A stretch of 61,551 nucleotides of DNA from Algoriphagus sp. AGSA1 (GCF_021390545.1 NZ_JAJUWR010000032.1:1-61551), one strand, 5' to 3'. Numbered from the stretch's first letter, positions 16,357 to 25,015 are shown. Notes: generated by a model not told the origin, from the letters alone. Numbers and translations: made by a program.

Positions 16357-17403
16357 ATGGTAAAGAAACAATTAACAGAAAAGGAAAAGAGAATCAACAA
16401 AACGATTACTTTATTGGCCTGGATCCTTATTATCAGTGGGATCACGGGGATGCTAAGCTTCTATCTCTTTTCAAGAGAAAATGTGACAACCAACGATGCG
16501 CAGATCGAACAATATATTACACCTGTTTCAAGTAAAGTTTCAGGATTTATTAAAAATATCAAGTTTGAGGATAATCAATTTGTACGTAAAGGAGATACTT
16601 TGATTGTTATCGATAATCGTGAATTTGTCAACCGGGTAAAAATGGCTATAGCTAATTTAAATGCGAATACCCAACATCTCAACACAATTGAAAGTGGAGT
16701 CAACACAAAGGAAAACGAAACCAAAATCCTCGATGCTAAAATTGCTTCTGCGAAAATTGACATCAGTAGAAATGAACAGGATTTCAAAAGATATAAAAAT
16801 CTGGTTTCTGAAGATGCGGCAACTGAGCAGCAATTTGAAAACGTAAAAGCTTCTTATGAACAGGCAAAAGCTAGTCTTTTAGCTTTAGAACAACAAAAAA
16901 ATGCAATGATAGCAAGTGTGAATGAACAGGAAACAAGAGTTGCTCCTGTAAAAAGCCAGATTCAACAAAGTGCTGCGAATTTGGATAACGCTAAACTTTT
17001 TCTCTCTTACACGGTCGTTAAAGCGCCTTACGACGGTTGGGTGGGTAAGAAAACCATTCAGGAAGGCCAGTTGATTAAAGAAGGTCAGACGCTAGTTCAT
17101 ATTGTAAGTAAAGAAAAATGGATTACAGCAAATTACAAAGAAACTCAACTGGGTAAAATCAATCGCAATAAAGAGGTTATCATCACCGCCGATGCTTATC
17201 CTGATATACAATTCAAAGGAAAAATTGTTTCCGTTTCCCCGGCTTCAGGTTCCCAGTTTTCATTAGTGAAACCAGATAATGCGACAGGAAATTTCGTAAA
17301 AATCGAACAAAGATTCCCTGTAAGAATTATTCTCGATAAAAACCAAAACGACGAAAAATTACTTGCAGGAATGAATGTTTTGGTAAGTGCGAAAAAGTTA
17401 TAG
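16357..17403 (+). CDS. HlyD/EmrA-family efflux adaptor
   Basis: 348 aa membrane-fusion protein. N-terminal cytoplasmic basic tail, one membrane helix (TITLLAWILIISGITGMLSF, about residues 16-35), barrel-sandwich half ITPVSSKVSGFIKNIKFEDN, a coiled-coil (about 85-195), the second sandwich half VVKAPYDGWVGKKTIQEGQ, then a beta-barrel. It links the MFS exporter at 17545 to an outer-membrane channel. It resembles Flavobacteriia (Chryseobacterium-like) EmrA proteins in wording, and its AT-rich codons differ from the left-hand efflux operon, hinting at transfer (inference). Confidence 0.88.
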   Translation: MVKKQLTEKEKRINKTITLLAWILIISGITGMLSFYLFSRENVTTNDAQIEQYITPVSSKVSGFIKNIKFEDNQFVRKGDTLIVIDNREFVNRVKMAIANLNANTQHLNTIESGVNTKENETKILDAKIASAKIDISRNEQDFKRYKNLVSEDAATEQQFENVKASYEQAKASLLALEQQKNAMIASVNEQETRVAPVKSQIQQSAANLDNAKLFLSYTVVKAPYDGWVGKKTIQEGQLIKEGQTLVHIVSKEKWITANYKETQLGKINRNKEVIITADAYPDIQFKGKIVSVSPASGSQFSLVKPDNATGNFVKIEQRFPVRIILDKNQNDEKLLAGMNVLVSAKKL

Positions 17404-17544
17404 AGTTTTAGAATTGCACAGCTTTAGAATAAAATATTTAGCGTAATAATTTCAAATTACCTCATTTTCAAATTAAATTATTTTTAGCTAATAAAGCAAA
17501 GTTTTTTTGGCAAATGAGTTATAAGAATTTTGTACATAGTAGTT

Positions 17545-19173
17545 ATGCAAAACAATTCAATTTATTATAAATGGGTGCCACAATGGCTGAAACTGCCGCT
17601 TCTTATTCTTGGGCTGTTTCCCCATCTGATGTTGTTTTCGCTTTTGCACTCCAATATCGCCTTCACCTCTTCTTTTATGGATGTAGATTCTGACGATATC
17701 CAATACACTATGATTTTGATGTACGGGACGTTTGTGACTACTCTTCTAGTGATGCAAAGGTTTATGGCGTATTTCAGTGTAAAATATTATATCTTGCTGA
17801 TGTCTTCGGCTTCCATACTTATTCTTTACGGTCTCTCGGAAACCAGCGATTATCATATTATTTTAGTCTTTCGCTTTCTGGAAGGTATTTTCGGAGTGAT
17901 GCAAGGTGCTATTTTGATACCATTAATTGTAGCCGAACTCAAAACAAAACATGCTAAAGAAATTGCCTATACATTTTTATACACGATTATCCTGACGGGG
18001 GGAACTATAACAACCTCTCTCTTGAAGACCAGCATTGAAGATTACGACTTTAAGCATATGATTTTAACAATGGCCTATTTTCATGTATTTGTTTTAATTA
18101 TTGCCATTTCGATTTTTAATAAAAACAGATTTTTTCCTAGAAAACCACTCTATCAGATGGATATTACAAGTTGGTTTTTGCTTTGGGTCTGTCTTCAGTC
18201 GGGTGGTTATGCTCTGATTTATGGGAAAAGACTCATGTGGTTTGAATCCGATATTATCATTCTTTGTTTTTTAGTATTTCTGTTTTTTGGAGGATTATTT
18301 ATGTTAAAACAGAGAAATCAACCACGCCCGTTTTTTCATTTTGAGGTTTTCCGTTCAAAAAATTTGATTGCCGGTGTCATTCTTTTTTTTATTTTCTATA
18401 TCCTGAGAGCGTCCATTAATAATGTGTACAGCGTAATGGCAACCGTTTGGAAATGGCCTTGGGATTATATCGTTGAAATCCAATACTGGAATGTCGCTGG
18501 AAGCCTTTTTGGGGTTCTTCTTTCAGTCCTTTGTATCATAAAAAGAGTTCCTGCAAGATTTGTTTTTTTTACCGGATTTATGATTCTAGCCATTGACAGC
18601 GCGTGGTTTACCTATACCTTCTATCCAGATACAACACTTCAAATAATTGGCCCACCGTTATTTCTTCAGGGAGTAGGGCAGGGATTACTGTTTACACCTC
18701 TTGCCTTTTTCTTAATTGCAGGAATGCCGGACCAGTACGTTTCCAATGCAAACGCAGTCGGGATGGCAACAAGATTTTGGACAACTGCGATTGGTTATGC
18801 TTTGATGCAAAATTTAATGTTGTTCTTAACGTTAAAACATTCGGATACATTAAGTTCCAATTTTATAGATACCAATCCTGTTTTCTATTCTCAATGGAGC
18901 CAGATTTTAGGAGCTAATATTTCAAAAATTCCTGTTAATGAGTCTTTATCAATGACAGCAGGAGTTTTTAAAGAAAAAATAAACACACAGGCAATCCTTC
19001 TTGCCAATATGGAAATTTTCACTGGATTATTTTGGCTGGCCTTACTTACAACCGTTATAATTTCACTGTATCATCCGGTGAGAAATACGGTGAGAAATAT
19101 GGATGTCATCCCGACTTTTGTATTAAAAATAGTACTATTAATTCGGTATAAAAATAGGTCTAGGTCATTATAG
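17545..19173 (+). CDS. MFS transporter, DHA2/EmrB-like
   Basis: About 542 aa, strongly hydrophobic, with roughly 12-14 membrane helices and Phe/Ile-rich segments throughout. FRFLEGIFGVMQGAILIPLI is the helix after the first MFS cytoplasmic loop. With the EmrA-like adaptor it would expel hydrophobic drugs using the proton gradient. ATG at 17545 is preferred to the earlier alternative start at 17530. The 141-bp gap to the adaptor gene is AT-rich without a terminator, so co-transcription is likely. The pair lies between two MITEs and after a ruined TolC gene. Confidence 0.88.
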   Translation: MQNNSIYYKWVPQWLKLPLLILGLFPHLMLFSLLHSNIAFTSSFMDVDSDDIQYTMILMYGTFVTTLLVMQRFMAYFSVKYYILLMSSASILILYGLSETSDYHIILVFRFLEGIFGVMQGAILIPLIVAELKTKHAKEIAYTFLYTIILTGGTITTSLLKTSIEDYDFKHMILTMAYFHVFVLIIAISIFNKNRFFPRKPLYQMDITSWFLLWVCLQSGGYALIYGKRLMWFESDIIILCFLVFLFFGGLFMLKQRNQPRPFFHFEVFRSKNLIAGVILFFIFYILRASINNVYSVMATVWKWPWDYIVEIQYWNVAGSLFGVLLSVLCIIKRVPARFVFFTGFMILAIDSAWFTYTFYPDTTLQIIGPPLFLQGVGQGLLFTPLAFFLIAGMPDQYVSNANAVGMATRFWTTAIGYALMQNLMLFLTLKHSDTLSSNFIDTNPVFYSQWSQILGANISKIPVNESLSMTAGVFKEKINTQAILLANMEIFTGLFWLALLTTVIISLYHPVRNTVRNMDVIPTFVLKIVLLIRYKNRSRSL

Positions 19174-19441
19174 ATTGCCATTTAGAGATGTTTGATTAAT
19201 TTGGTCTAAGCATGCCAGGAATTTAGGTCAGGCTTAGTCACTTTGAAAAAACGTTTAAAGTAGGTTAGTTTTTATTCATTTATCCAAATTCCTTTCCTCA
19301 GAGATTCACCGCTGAGGTTTATTCTGTGAGAGGAGTAGCCTATCCCCCCCATAGTGGTGCTGAAAAGTGAATCTGGAGTGGCTTCCTGAACCGTTGTGGT
19401 TCTCAAAATATCGTGTCATGACCTCATATCTGTCGTTATTT

Positions 19442-19706
19442 AGGGTTTGCCGAAAAAGTCTCAGCTATGCCAGCTTCAAGGCGGCCGAGTGAAGATGTAT
19501 GCTTATACTTCGAATGAGGTCCACACAGAAGATGGTATGACTGAGGCTAGCCTGAAAATTCCGGTTTTTGTCTTTTTTGGGTGCATGGGTATAGACCTAT
19601 TGTAGTAAAAAAGCTTGCACTTGCTGAAAAACCTTTCGGATGAAAAAAGGGCTAATCAGTCATAATGATAGCCTTTAATCTTTTTTGGCGTTTTTCAGCA
19701 CGCCCT
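19442..19706. mobile_element. MITE-like element, copy 2
   Basis: About 265 bp. Ends AGGGTTTGCCGAAAAAG and TTTTTCAGCACGCCCT, with ATTT directly repeated outside both ends. About 80 percent similar to copy 1 (15693), but its central palindrome is opened by roughly 60 extra bases. Different target duplications in the two copies mean two separate insertions. The gap 19174-19441 before it shows nothing else. Confidence 0.75.
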
Positions 19707-19903
19707 ATTTAGGGTTGTTTTTGACCAGAAAAACTCTCTGGGTTCGTGCCCGTTCAAACTGAGGAGTTCCTCTGCTTGATAATCAGTTGCCAAAAGCCAG
19801 GATATATATTGGTTGGCTGTATTGCAGGATATACCCAAGGTTCCGGCAATCTTCCTGTTGCTGGGCCGTCTCTGTGTAAACTAAAAATCTGTTTTATATC
19901 CAT
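19707..19903 (-). pseudogene. IS21-family IstA transposase remnant
   Basis: On the minus strand, ATG 19901-19903 opens MDIKQIFSLHRDG. After a one-base shift the frame reads SNRKIAGTLGISCNTANQYI and then SWLLATDYQAEELLSLNG. This is the N-terminal helix-turn-helix of IstA. It stops where the MITE begins. The rest of the element, including IstB, is absent. The sequence 19904-20062 shows nothing further. Confidence 0.7.
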
Positions 19904-20062
19904 AGGATCTCAAGTACATTGGCCCTATCGTTTTCTGTTTAAAACGGTAGGGGAATTATTTGCTTGATCTTTCAAAGTAAACAGGGAGGGACGATGGCGT
20001 AAATCGAACCGAAATAAGCCAAGTTCATCGGCACAAATCGAACCATTATATCCATTTTGCTC

Positions 20063-20116
20063 AAAAAAAATCAGCAGTAGGTTTTGAATGGTTTCATTAC
20101 CTACTGCCGATTTTTA
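20063..20116 (-). terminator. Terminator of the alpha/beta hydrolase gene
   Basis: GCAGTAGGT (20075-20083) pairs with ACCTACTGC (20100-20108), and outer AAAATC/GATTTT extends the stem. On the minus strand a run of T follows, the classic intrinsic terminator shape, 27 bp after the hydrolase stop. Confidence 0.75.
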
Positions 20117-20142
20117 ATAAGAAAGATAAGTCTTTAATTAGT

Positions 20143-21117
20143 TTACTTTTTCTGTGCTTTCATGAAAGTCCGGATTTTTTCTATTATAGCTTCTCCTTCT
20201 TCTTCCATGGCAAAGTGCCCTGTGTCGTAGATGTTATAATCGATATTTTTAACATCTTTCTTAAACGCTGCTGCACCACTTTCAGGGAAGTACACATCGT
20301 TTTTACCCCAAACAACCAACAGTGGAGGCTGATTATCACGAAGATATTTTTGCCATATGGGGTATAGCTTGACATTATTTTGGTAGTCATACCAAAGGTC
20401 AAGATTTATCTGGTGAGCATTGGGACGTGACATTCTCAGATAGTCCAGGTGCCATGTGTCAGGATTTACATTTTCTTCGTTTCTAGTACCATGGGTGTAT
20501 TCATTTTTCAGACCTTCCAAAGAAAATGCGGGTAATAGTACAGATTCTGTTTTCTCGTTCCTGTCTGCCCATAGTTCTCTGATGAGTTTCCATCCTTCAC
20601 CAAGACCTTCTTCATAAGCATTTCCGTTTTGGGTAATAATAGCAGTAACTCTCTCAGGATGCTTAGTAGCAATTCTAAAACCTACAGGAGCTCCATAATC
20701 CTGCATTACGATTGCATAAGAACTCAATCGTTTTTTCTCCAAAAATGCATCTATAGTATTGGCTAAATTATCAAAAGTATATTCATATTGCTCTGGTGTA
20801 GGAAAGTCACTATCCCCAAAGCCAGGATAATCGGGAGCTACCAAATGGAAGTCGTTGGACAATTGGTCAAGGACTTTTCTGTATTGGTGCGAAGAGGCTG
20901 GGTAGCCGTGCAACAATACAAGTGTTGGTTTTTCCGGGTTTCCTGCTTCCCGGTAAGCGATATTAATACCATTTACCGCTAGTTTTCTGAATTTTGTCGT
21001 TTTCATATCTACATTGTTTGTTGAATAATCATTTGTTTCTGGTGAGCCTTTGTCTGTGTTTTTACAACTGGATAGCAACAGGCTTAATGCGAAAAGGGCA
21101 ATTGTTACGTGTTTCAT
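20143..21117 (-). CDS. Alpha/beta hydrolase lipoprotein, epoxide hydrolase/haloalkane dehalogenase type
   Basis: 324 aa. N-terminal lipoprotein signal with lipobox LLSSC (Cys about residue 18), so it is exported and membrane-anchored. HGYPASSHQYRKV is the oxyanion-hole motif. The nucleophile elbow VMQDYGAPVG has Asp, not Ser, which marks the dehalogenase/epoxide hydrolase branch. VWGKNDVYFP carries the acid and DTGHFAMEEEG the catalytic His. It is downstream of its probable repressor (21181-21741), with its own operator at 21144, so both genes are likely induced by the same compound. Substrate unknown. Confidence 0.88.
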   Translation of the reverse strand: MKHVTIALFALSLLLSSCKNTDKGSPETNDYSTNNVDMKTTKFRKLAVNGINIAYREAGNPEKPTLVLLHGYPASSHQYRKVLDQLSNDFHLVAPDYPGFGDSDFPTPEQYEYTFDNLANTIDAFLEKKRLSSYAIVMQDYGAPVGFRIATKHPERVTAIITQNGNAYEEGLGEGWKLIRELWADRNEKTESVLLPAFSLEGLKNEYTHGTRNEENVNPDTWHLDYLRMSRPNAHQINLDLWYDYQNNVKLYPIWQKYLRDNQPPLLVVWGKNDVYFPESGAAAFKKDVKNIDYNIYDTGHFAMEEEGEAIIEKIRTFMKAQKK

Positions 21118-21143
21118 AATGTTTTTTTTTAATGATCATTTAT

Positions 21144-21161
21144 TTACCGAACGATCGGTAA
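21144..21161 (-). promoter_or_regulatory. TetR operator before the hydrolase gene
   Basis: TTACCGAACGATCGGTAA: half-sites TTACCGA and TCGGTAA around ACGA. It matches TTACCAAACGTTCGGTAA at 21769-21786 upstream of the repressor gene. Confidence 0.7.
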
Positions 21162-21180
21162 TTTTTTTGTTTAAATTTTT

Positions 21181-21741
21181 TTAGGTGATGTACCTCTCTT
21201 CAATATTTTTCAGAGCATTTTCGAAAATAGTTTTATCCTTCATTATCCTAGAGAGAACCAAACTTCCCTGGATGTCTATCATATTTTGAATAGCCAATTG
21301 TTCTGCTTTTTCAAGGGATAGATGAAATGCCAACCCAATGTTTACAAAGGCATTAATCCATTGTTGAATACCTTCTTGAAGATTATTCTCAAAAAGTTGT
21401 AGCCCCTTATCCATAGATAATGTTCTGAAAACACACATCTGATTTCCTCCCTCGTAAAGCAGTCTAATCTGCTCTAATCCTAGTTTTAACCGGATAATCG
21501 GATCATGTTTTTCATCTGACAGTGCCGAAAACACATTGTTTTTGACCCATTGATCAAAATGCAACAGGACAGATTCCGCCATTTCCTGCTTTCCATTAGG
21601 AAACCGGTGATAAAGGCTTGCTTTCTTTAGCCCTGTTTCTACTGATAGTTCCTGTAAACTAGCTCCTTCATAACCCAGTGATCGGAATACTTTGGCCAAA
21701 CCATTCATCAAATCACCATCTAATACTTTCTGTGGTCTCAT
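21181..21741 (-). CDS. TetR/AcrR family repressor
   Basis: 186 aa. DNA-binding domain at about 12-50 (LGYEGASLQELSVETGLKKA then SLYHRFPNGK), followed by an all-helical ligand domain. It is transcribed toward and just ahead of the lipoprotein hydrolase. Paired palindromes of the form TTACC[G/A]AACG[A/T]TCGGTAA lie before both genes, which points to autoregulation and control of the hydrolase. TACCTTTG ends four bases before the ATG, so the mRNA is probably leaderless. Confidence 0.85.
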   Translation of the reverse strand: MRPQKVLDGDLMNGLAKVFRSLGYEGASLQELSVETGLKKASLYHRFPNGKQEMAESVLLHFDQWVKNNVFSALSDEKHDPIIRLKLGLEQIRLLYEGGNQMCVFRTLSMDKGLQLFENNLQEGIQQWINAFVNIGLAFHLSLEKAEQLAIQNMIDIQGSLVLSRIMKDKTIFENALKNIEERYIT

Positions 21742-21745
21742 GATG

Positions 21746-21786
21746 CAAAGGTAGTAATAATTTTTAATTTACCAAACGTTCGGTAA
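21746..21786 (-). promoter_or_regulatory. TetR gene promoter and operator
   Basis: Minus-strand TACCTTTG (21746-21753) fits TAnnTTTG and nearly abuts the ATG at 21741. The palindrome TTACCAAACGTTCGGTAA spans 21769-21786, upstream of the -7 motif. Confidence 0.65.
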
Positions 21787-21863
21787 AATTATTTTTTAAC
21801 GCCTAGGATGATCTATAATGGGTAATTGAAAACTAATTTTGGGAAAGTATCCAATTTAGTTTC

Positions 21864-22149
21864 ATGAACAGCAATCAGATTTTTGAGATGACACTAGGTC
21901 TAGAGAAGCCATGGCGGGTAAAGGGGGCATTTCTACTGCCAGGAGATGCGGCCGGTGATAGAGCTCGATGGCGAAGTCCAAAATGACGATGACCAGCGGG
22001 AGCATGACATCAACAGAGATGCGGACATAAAGGAGTACGCTATCCACACGTTGAGATTTAAGAACGAAGAGATATTGAATGAGTTACCCAACATACAGGA
22101 ATGGGTACGAAGCTATATATCAAATCTAAATCAGAATACTGATTGCTAG
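21864..22149 (+). pseudogene. Junction of an ISL3 transposase N-terminus and a DUF559 C-terminus
   Basis: ATG 21864 opens MNSNQIFEMTLGLEKPWRVK, the start of an ISL3 transposase, and after about 20 codons the DNA switches to the DUF559 endonuclease-like sequence. The latter reads on in another frame as MRPVIELDGEVQNDDDQREH and DINRDADIKEYAIHTLRFKN (21946-22149). The same DUF559 C-terminus occurs at 49200-49433. Neither half is functional. DUF559 proteins are Vsr/PDDEXK-like nucleases with an ELDG catalytic strand. Confidence 0.7.
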
Positions 22150-22224
22150 GCAGGGGAGTCAGTTGTTTCTACGACACCATCTCACCTTGTCTGGAACACA
22201 TGCGTTTTATTTTAGCAGCGTCAA

Positions 22225-22420
22225 ACTCCCTTTCCTAAAGAGCCTGTCCCGATATTTCAACCCAAGAACGAAATGATTCGGAACAGAAGCGTGGGGTGAG
22301 GTAGAAAACCCATCCGGCTTAAATCCTGAAACCTTCAATCACCTTTTGATACTGAAATCAAATGGTAGCACTGCACATACCCCTCTCATTCAGAGGAGTA
22401 TTCAATCACCTATGAAATGA
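22225..22420 (+). repeat. Dispersed mosaic repeat R1 (decayed copy)
   Basis: AGAGCCTGTCCCGATATTTC, GTGGGGTGAGGTAGAAAACC and CATCCGGCTTAAATCCTGAA match the R1 core. There is no gene between 22150 and 22709. Hydrophobic minus-strand ORFs here are not convincing. Confidence 0.55.
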
Positions 22421-22503
22421 ACTGTCATTAAAAATGAGGTTTTATGGTGGTTAGCCACCCATTTATCGATAGATAATCGCCACATTGTGGCAGAGACAAA
22501 CAA

Positions 22504-22518
22504 GTTAGTGGCAATGGC
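22504..22518 (+). other. Integron-type cassette start (attC 3' end)
   Basis: GTTAGTGGCAATGGC. Its reverse complement matches GCCACAGCCACTCAC at 24265-24279 in 12 of 15 positions. In integron cassettes the bases after G|TT come from the cassette's own attC, which explains the match. The cassette would span about 22505-24275 and carry the SDR and Crp genes. Confidence 0.55.
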
Positions 22519-22709
22519 AGGACGACCCAACCGACAGCAGACACCCGACCAATTGACACAGAAAAAATAAAAAAGCCGACCGCACAGGAAATTTTAAAAG
22601 ACAAGAGAACCAGGTACACCCATCCAAAACTCACTTTTTGCCAAATGACAAATAATTCCATTTTTATTGAGACAGCTTTGCATCATTAATACTTTAAAAA
22701 AATAGAATA

Positions 22710-23531
22710 ATGGCAAAGACAGTTTTAGTAACAGGCGCTTCGGCAGGAATTGGAAGAGCAACAGCAATTTATTTGGCACAAAACGGCTACAACGTTTACG
22801 GTGCAGCACGCAGAACAGAGAAAATGCAAGACTTAAAAACACACGGCATAAAACCAATTTCTTTGGACGTTACCAAAGAAGAAAGCCTTGTCGCTTGTAT
22901 TGAACAAATTTTGAAAGAAGCAGGAAGCATAGACATTTTGATCAACAATGCAGGTTCCGGTTATTACGGCGCATTGGAAGATATGCCCATGTCTGACGCA
23001 AAATATCAGTTGGAAGTAAACGTTTTTGGTGTGGCACGTTTGATCCAATTGGCCTTGCCCACTATGCGAAAAAACAACTACGGTAAAATCGTAAACATTT
23101 CATCGATTGGCGGCAAAGTAACCTTGCCCATGGGCGTATGGTATCACGCAAGCAAATTTGCTATAGAAGGATTGAGTGATGCGCTTCGCAAAGAAGTAAA
23201 GCAGTTCGGAATTGACGTAATAGTAATTGAGCCGGGGGGCACAAAATCAGAAATGACGGGACTTGGAACTGAATATATGTCAAGAGTTTCGGGCAATACC
23301 GCATACAGCGCGTTGGCAAAAGGGGTAATCAACATGTATGCAGCAGTAGAAAAAGATGCTGCCGACCCGATTGTCATTGCTAAATTGATCAAACAAGGCA
23401 TTGAAGCAACTCATCCGAAAACAAGATATGTTGGTGCTTCAGGGGCAAAAATGATGTTGTTTTTCAGAAAAATCCTTTCCGATAAACTATTTGACAAACT
23501 GATCATGAGCCAGATGAAATCGAGCATGTAG
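22710..23531 (+). CDS. Short-chain dehydrogenase/reductase
   Basis: 273 aa Rossmann-fold oxidoreductase using NAD(P)H. Cofactor motif TGASAGIGRA (about 8-17) with Arg/Arg after strand 2 (GAARRTEKM, suggesting NADP). NNAG motif (LINNAGSGYYG), catalytic Ser in NISSIGG, and the YxxxK pair in WYHASKFAIEG (about residue 150). The C-terminus is extended and hydrophobic-basic, as in classical SDRs of the DltE/YdfG-like type. With the Crp-family gene 107 bp downstream it forms the content of one putative integron cassette. Substrate unknown. Confidence 0.9.
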   Translation: MAKTVLVTGASAGIGRATAIYLAQNGYNVYGAARRTEKMQDLKTHGIKPISLDVTKEESLVACIEQILKEAGSIDILINNAGSGYYGALEDMPMSDAKYQLEVNVFGVARLIQLALPTMRKNNYGKIVNISSIGGKVTLPMGVWYHASKFAIEGLSDALRKEVKQFGIDVIVIEPGGTKSEMTGLGTEYMSRVSGNTAYSALAKGVINMYAAVEKDAADPIVIAKLIKQGIEATHPKTRYVGASGAKMMLFFRKILSDKLFDKLIMSQMKSSM

Positions 23532-23637
23532 CCAGCTTCACACGGAGGAATGATTAGCTGTGATGCGACCTGCCTGCCGCAGGCAGGGATTCCATGTGGC
23601 AATAAAAAATCAAATTATAATCGCATGAAATAAAACC

Positions 23638-24207
23638 ATGGAAGCACTTATCAATTATTTATTGCAATTCGGAAATTTGAACAAACAGCAAATTGACTTC
23701 ATTTCAAGCAAGTCAACGGAATTAGCACTTCGCAAAGAAGACTATTTTTCAGAAGCAGGCAAAATTGCAAAACAAGTTGGGTTCATTGTGGACGGCATTC
23801 TTCGGGTTTGCTATTACAGCAACAAAGGCGAAGAAATTACCACGTATTTTATAGACGAAAACAATTTTGTTGTGGACTTGGACAGTTTTGATAACAAAAT
23901 TCCATCTTCAGGATATGTGCAAGCCGTTACGGACTGCAAACTAATTGTGTTTACCAAACAAAATTGGGAAGAAATAGCCAATACCATTGTTGGTTGGGAA
24001 AGTATTGTAAACAAAATCGTCAAAAAATCCTTGATCCAAAAGATAGAGAGAAGAAGTCCCTTGGTTTCGGAAGATGCCACAACTCGCTACTTGGCGTTTA
24101 TAGAGAAATACCCGAAACTTGTCAATCGAATTCCGCTATCCTATTTGGCTTCCTACTTGGGGGTTACACAGTCTTCGTTGAGCAGAATCAGGAAAAATAT
24201 CTGTTAG
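23638..24207 (+). CDS. Crp/Fnr family transcriptional regulator
   Basis: 189 aa. N-terminal cyclic-nucleotide-binding-like beta barrel (about 15-120, YFSEAGKIAKQVGFIVDGIL then RVCYYSNKGEE) without Fnr cysteines, a dimer helix, and a C-terminal winged helix (about 150-188, IPLSYLASYLGVTQSSLSRI). This short form without an obvious cAMP phosphate site is common in Bacteroidetes. It is encoded after the SDR gene, probably in one transcript, and may regulate it. A conserved palindrome-rich stretch with CCTGCCTGCCGCAGGCAGG lies in the gap at about 23567. Confidence 0.85.
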   Translation: MEALINYLLQFGNLNKQQIDFISSKSTELALRKEDYFSEAGKIAKQVGFIVDGILRVCYYSNKGEEITTYFIDENNFVVDLDSFDNKIPSSGYVQAVTDCKLIVFTKQNWEEIANTIVGWESIVNKIVKKSLIQKIERRSPLVSEDATTRYLAFIEKYPKLVNRIPLSYLASYLGVTQSSLSRIRKNIC

Positions 24208-24351
24208 CTTCCTTTCCCCTTTTTTATTTATTCAGCAGACACGGCTGACAGCTAACGACTGAGAGCCACAGCCACTCACACGCGTTTTGCGTCAGGCGGG
24301 GTGACGTGCAAACTTTGAGCTTTGTGCTCCCAAATCGGCCACTGCGCCATG

Positions 24352-24877
24352 GTGTGCTGTGAATGACCGGCAATTATAGGTTGGTCAGTTACCCGAAGGG
24401 CCTACCTTCAGGCCAATAATCAAGAAAGGCAATAGAGATACAGGGATTTTCTTAGGGGTTGACTGCCAAATGAGTATGAAGTCACGCAGCCGCATCATTG
24501 AAACCTGGAGGCAAATGGACTTTCACAGAGAAAGCACATGGGCACTGCAGGACATAGCTAAAATGATTAACACCCAATCAAAGGGCTTGGTCAATTATTT
24601 TGGCAAGATGGGGACACGGATGTTGGAGAAATTGTTCCGACATTGGGACTATCGCATAGCAAAGTGGATAAAGAACAAGCTTAAGAGATTACGAAGTTAC
24701 CCAAAAAGCATTCGATTGGTTGCGAGACATCAGGTAGAGCTACCCCAACCTGTTTGTACATTGGTCAATGAGTAAAATCTGAATGATTGTATGTCAGGAG
24801 CCATGTGAGTGGAGAGGCTCATGTACGGTTCTGTGAGAGGCTTGCGCTGAAATGCGCTTGTACTTGACCCGAGAACC
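24352..24877 (+). mobile_element. Group II intron remnant
   Basis: Near-5' end GTGTGCTG fits the GUGYG consensus. Domain V is at 24798-24832: GAGCCATGTGAGTGGAGAGG then CTCATGTACGGTTCT, with a domain VI-like hairpin TTGCGCTGAAATGCGCTTG after it. Between them only the tail of the reverse transcriptase gene remains. RNA domains II-IV cannot be verified by eye. It sits inside an attC-like site, as known group IIC-attC introns do. Whether the RNA could still fold and splice in trans is unknown. Confidence 0.7.
24470..24775 (+). pseudogene. Group II intron reverse transcriptase/maturase, C-terminal remnant
   Basis: The frame, open from about 24443 with FLGVDCQMSMKSRSRIIETW, corresponds to the FLG motif after the RT fingers/palm, then the thumb/maturase X domain: GLVNYFGKMGTRMLEKLFRH, WDYRIAKWIKNKLKRLRSYP. 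The catalytic YADD region and about 300 upstream residues are absent. Domain V of the intron follows 22 bp after the stop, the normal distance. Non-functional as a reverse transcriptase. Confidence 0.8.
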
Positions 24878-25015
24878 GTTGGCAACAAACAGGCAAAGAG
24901 AATCAGGTTTTAAAAAAGGTTTTTGACTATATTGGGTAACTATAATCCAATAAAATTGCTTTCATTAAAATGTAACAGTAAATAAAAAACCTCGTCCTTT
25001 TTATAAAAAAGAATT

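Larger units (their letters stand above)
24265..24884 (+). other. attC-like recombination site interrupted by a group II intron
   Basis: The 5' half starts GCCACTCACACGCGTTTTGC and contains CGTCA-GGCGGGG-TGACG, then TTTGTGCTCCCAAATCGGCC. The layout is that of the attC-like sites at 45522 and 55542. The 3' core GTTGGCA (fits GTTRRRY except the last base) lies at 24878-24884, after the intron remnant. The cassette ahead of it begins at 22504. Inference from structure and matching ends. Confidence 0.5.

Noticed and set aside
19746..19967. Plus-strand ORF of 73 aa
   Set aside because: The opposite strand encodes a recognisable IstA helix-turn-helix remnant, which explains the sequence better.
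22428..22857. Hydrophobic minus-strand ORFs upstream of and across the SDR start
   Set aside because: They are antisense to a clear SDR gene and to AT-rich leader DNA; no family pattern.
24251..24256. GCTAAC at 24251 as the attC 5' core of the SDR/Crp cassette
   Set aside because: The better complement of the cassette start at 22504 is GCCACAGCCACTCAC at 24265-24279, which also has the attC-type sequence after it.
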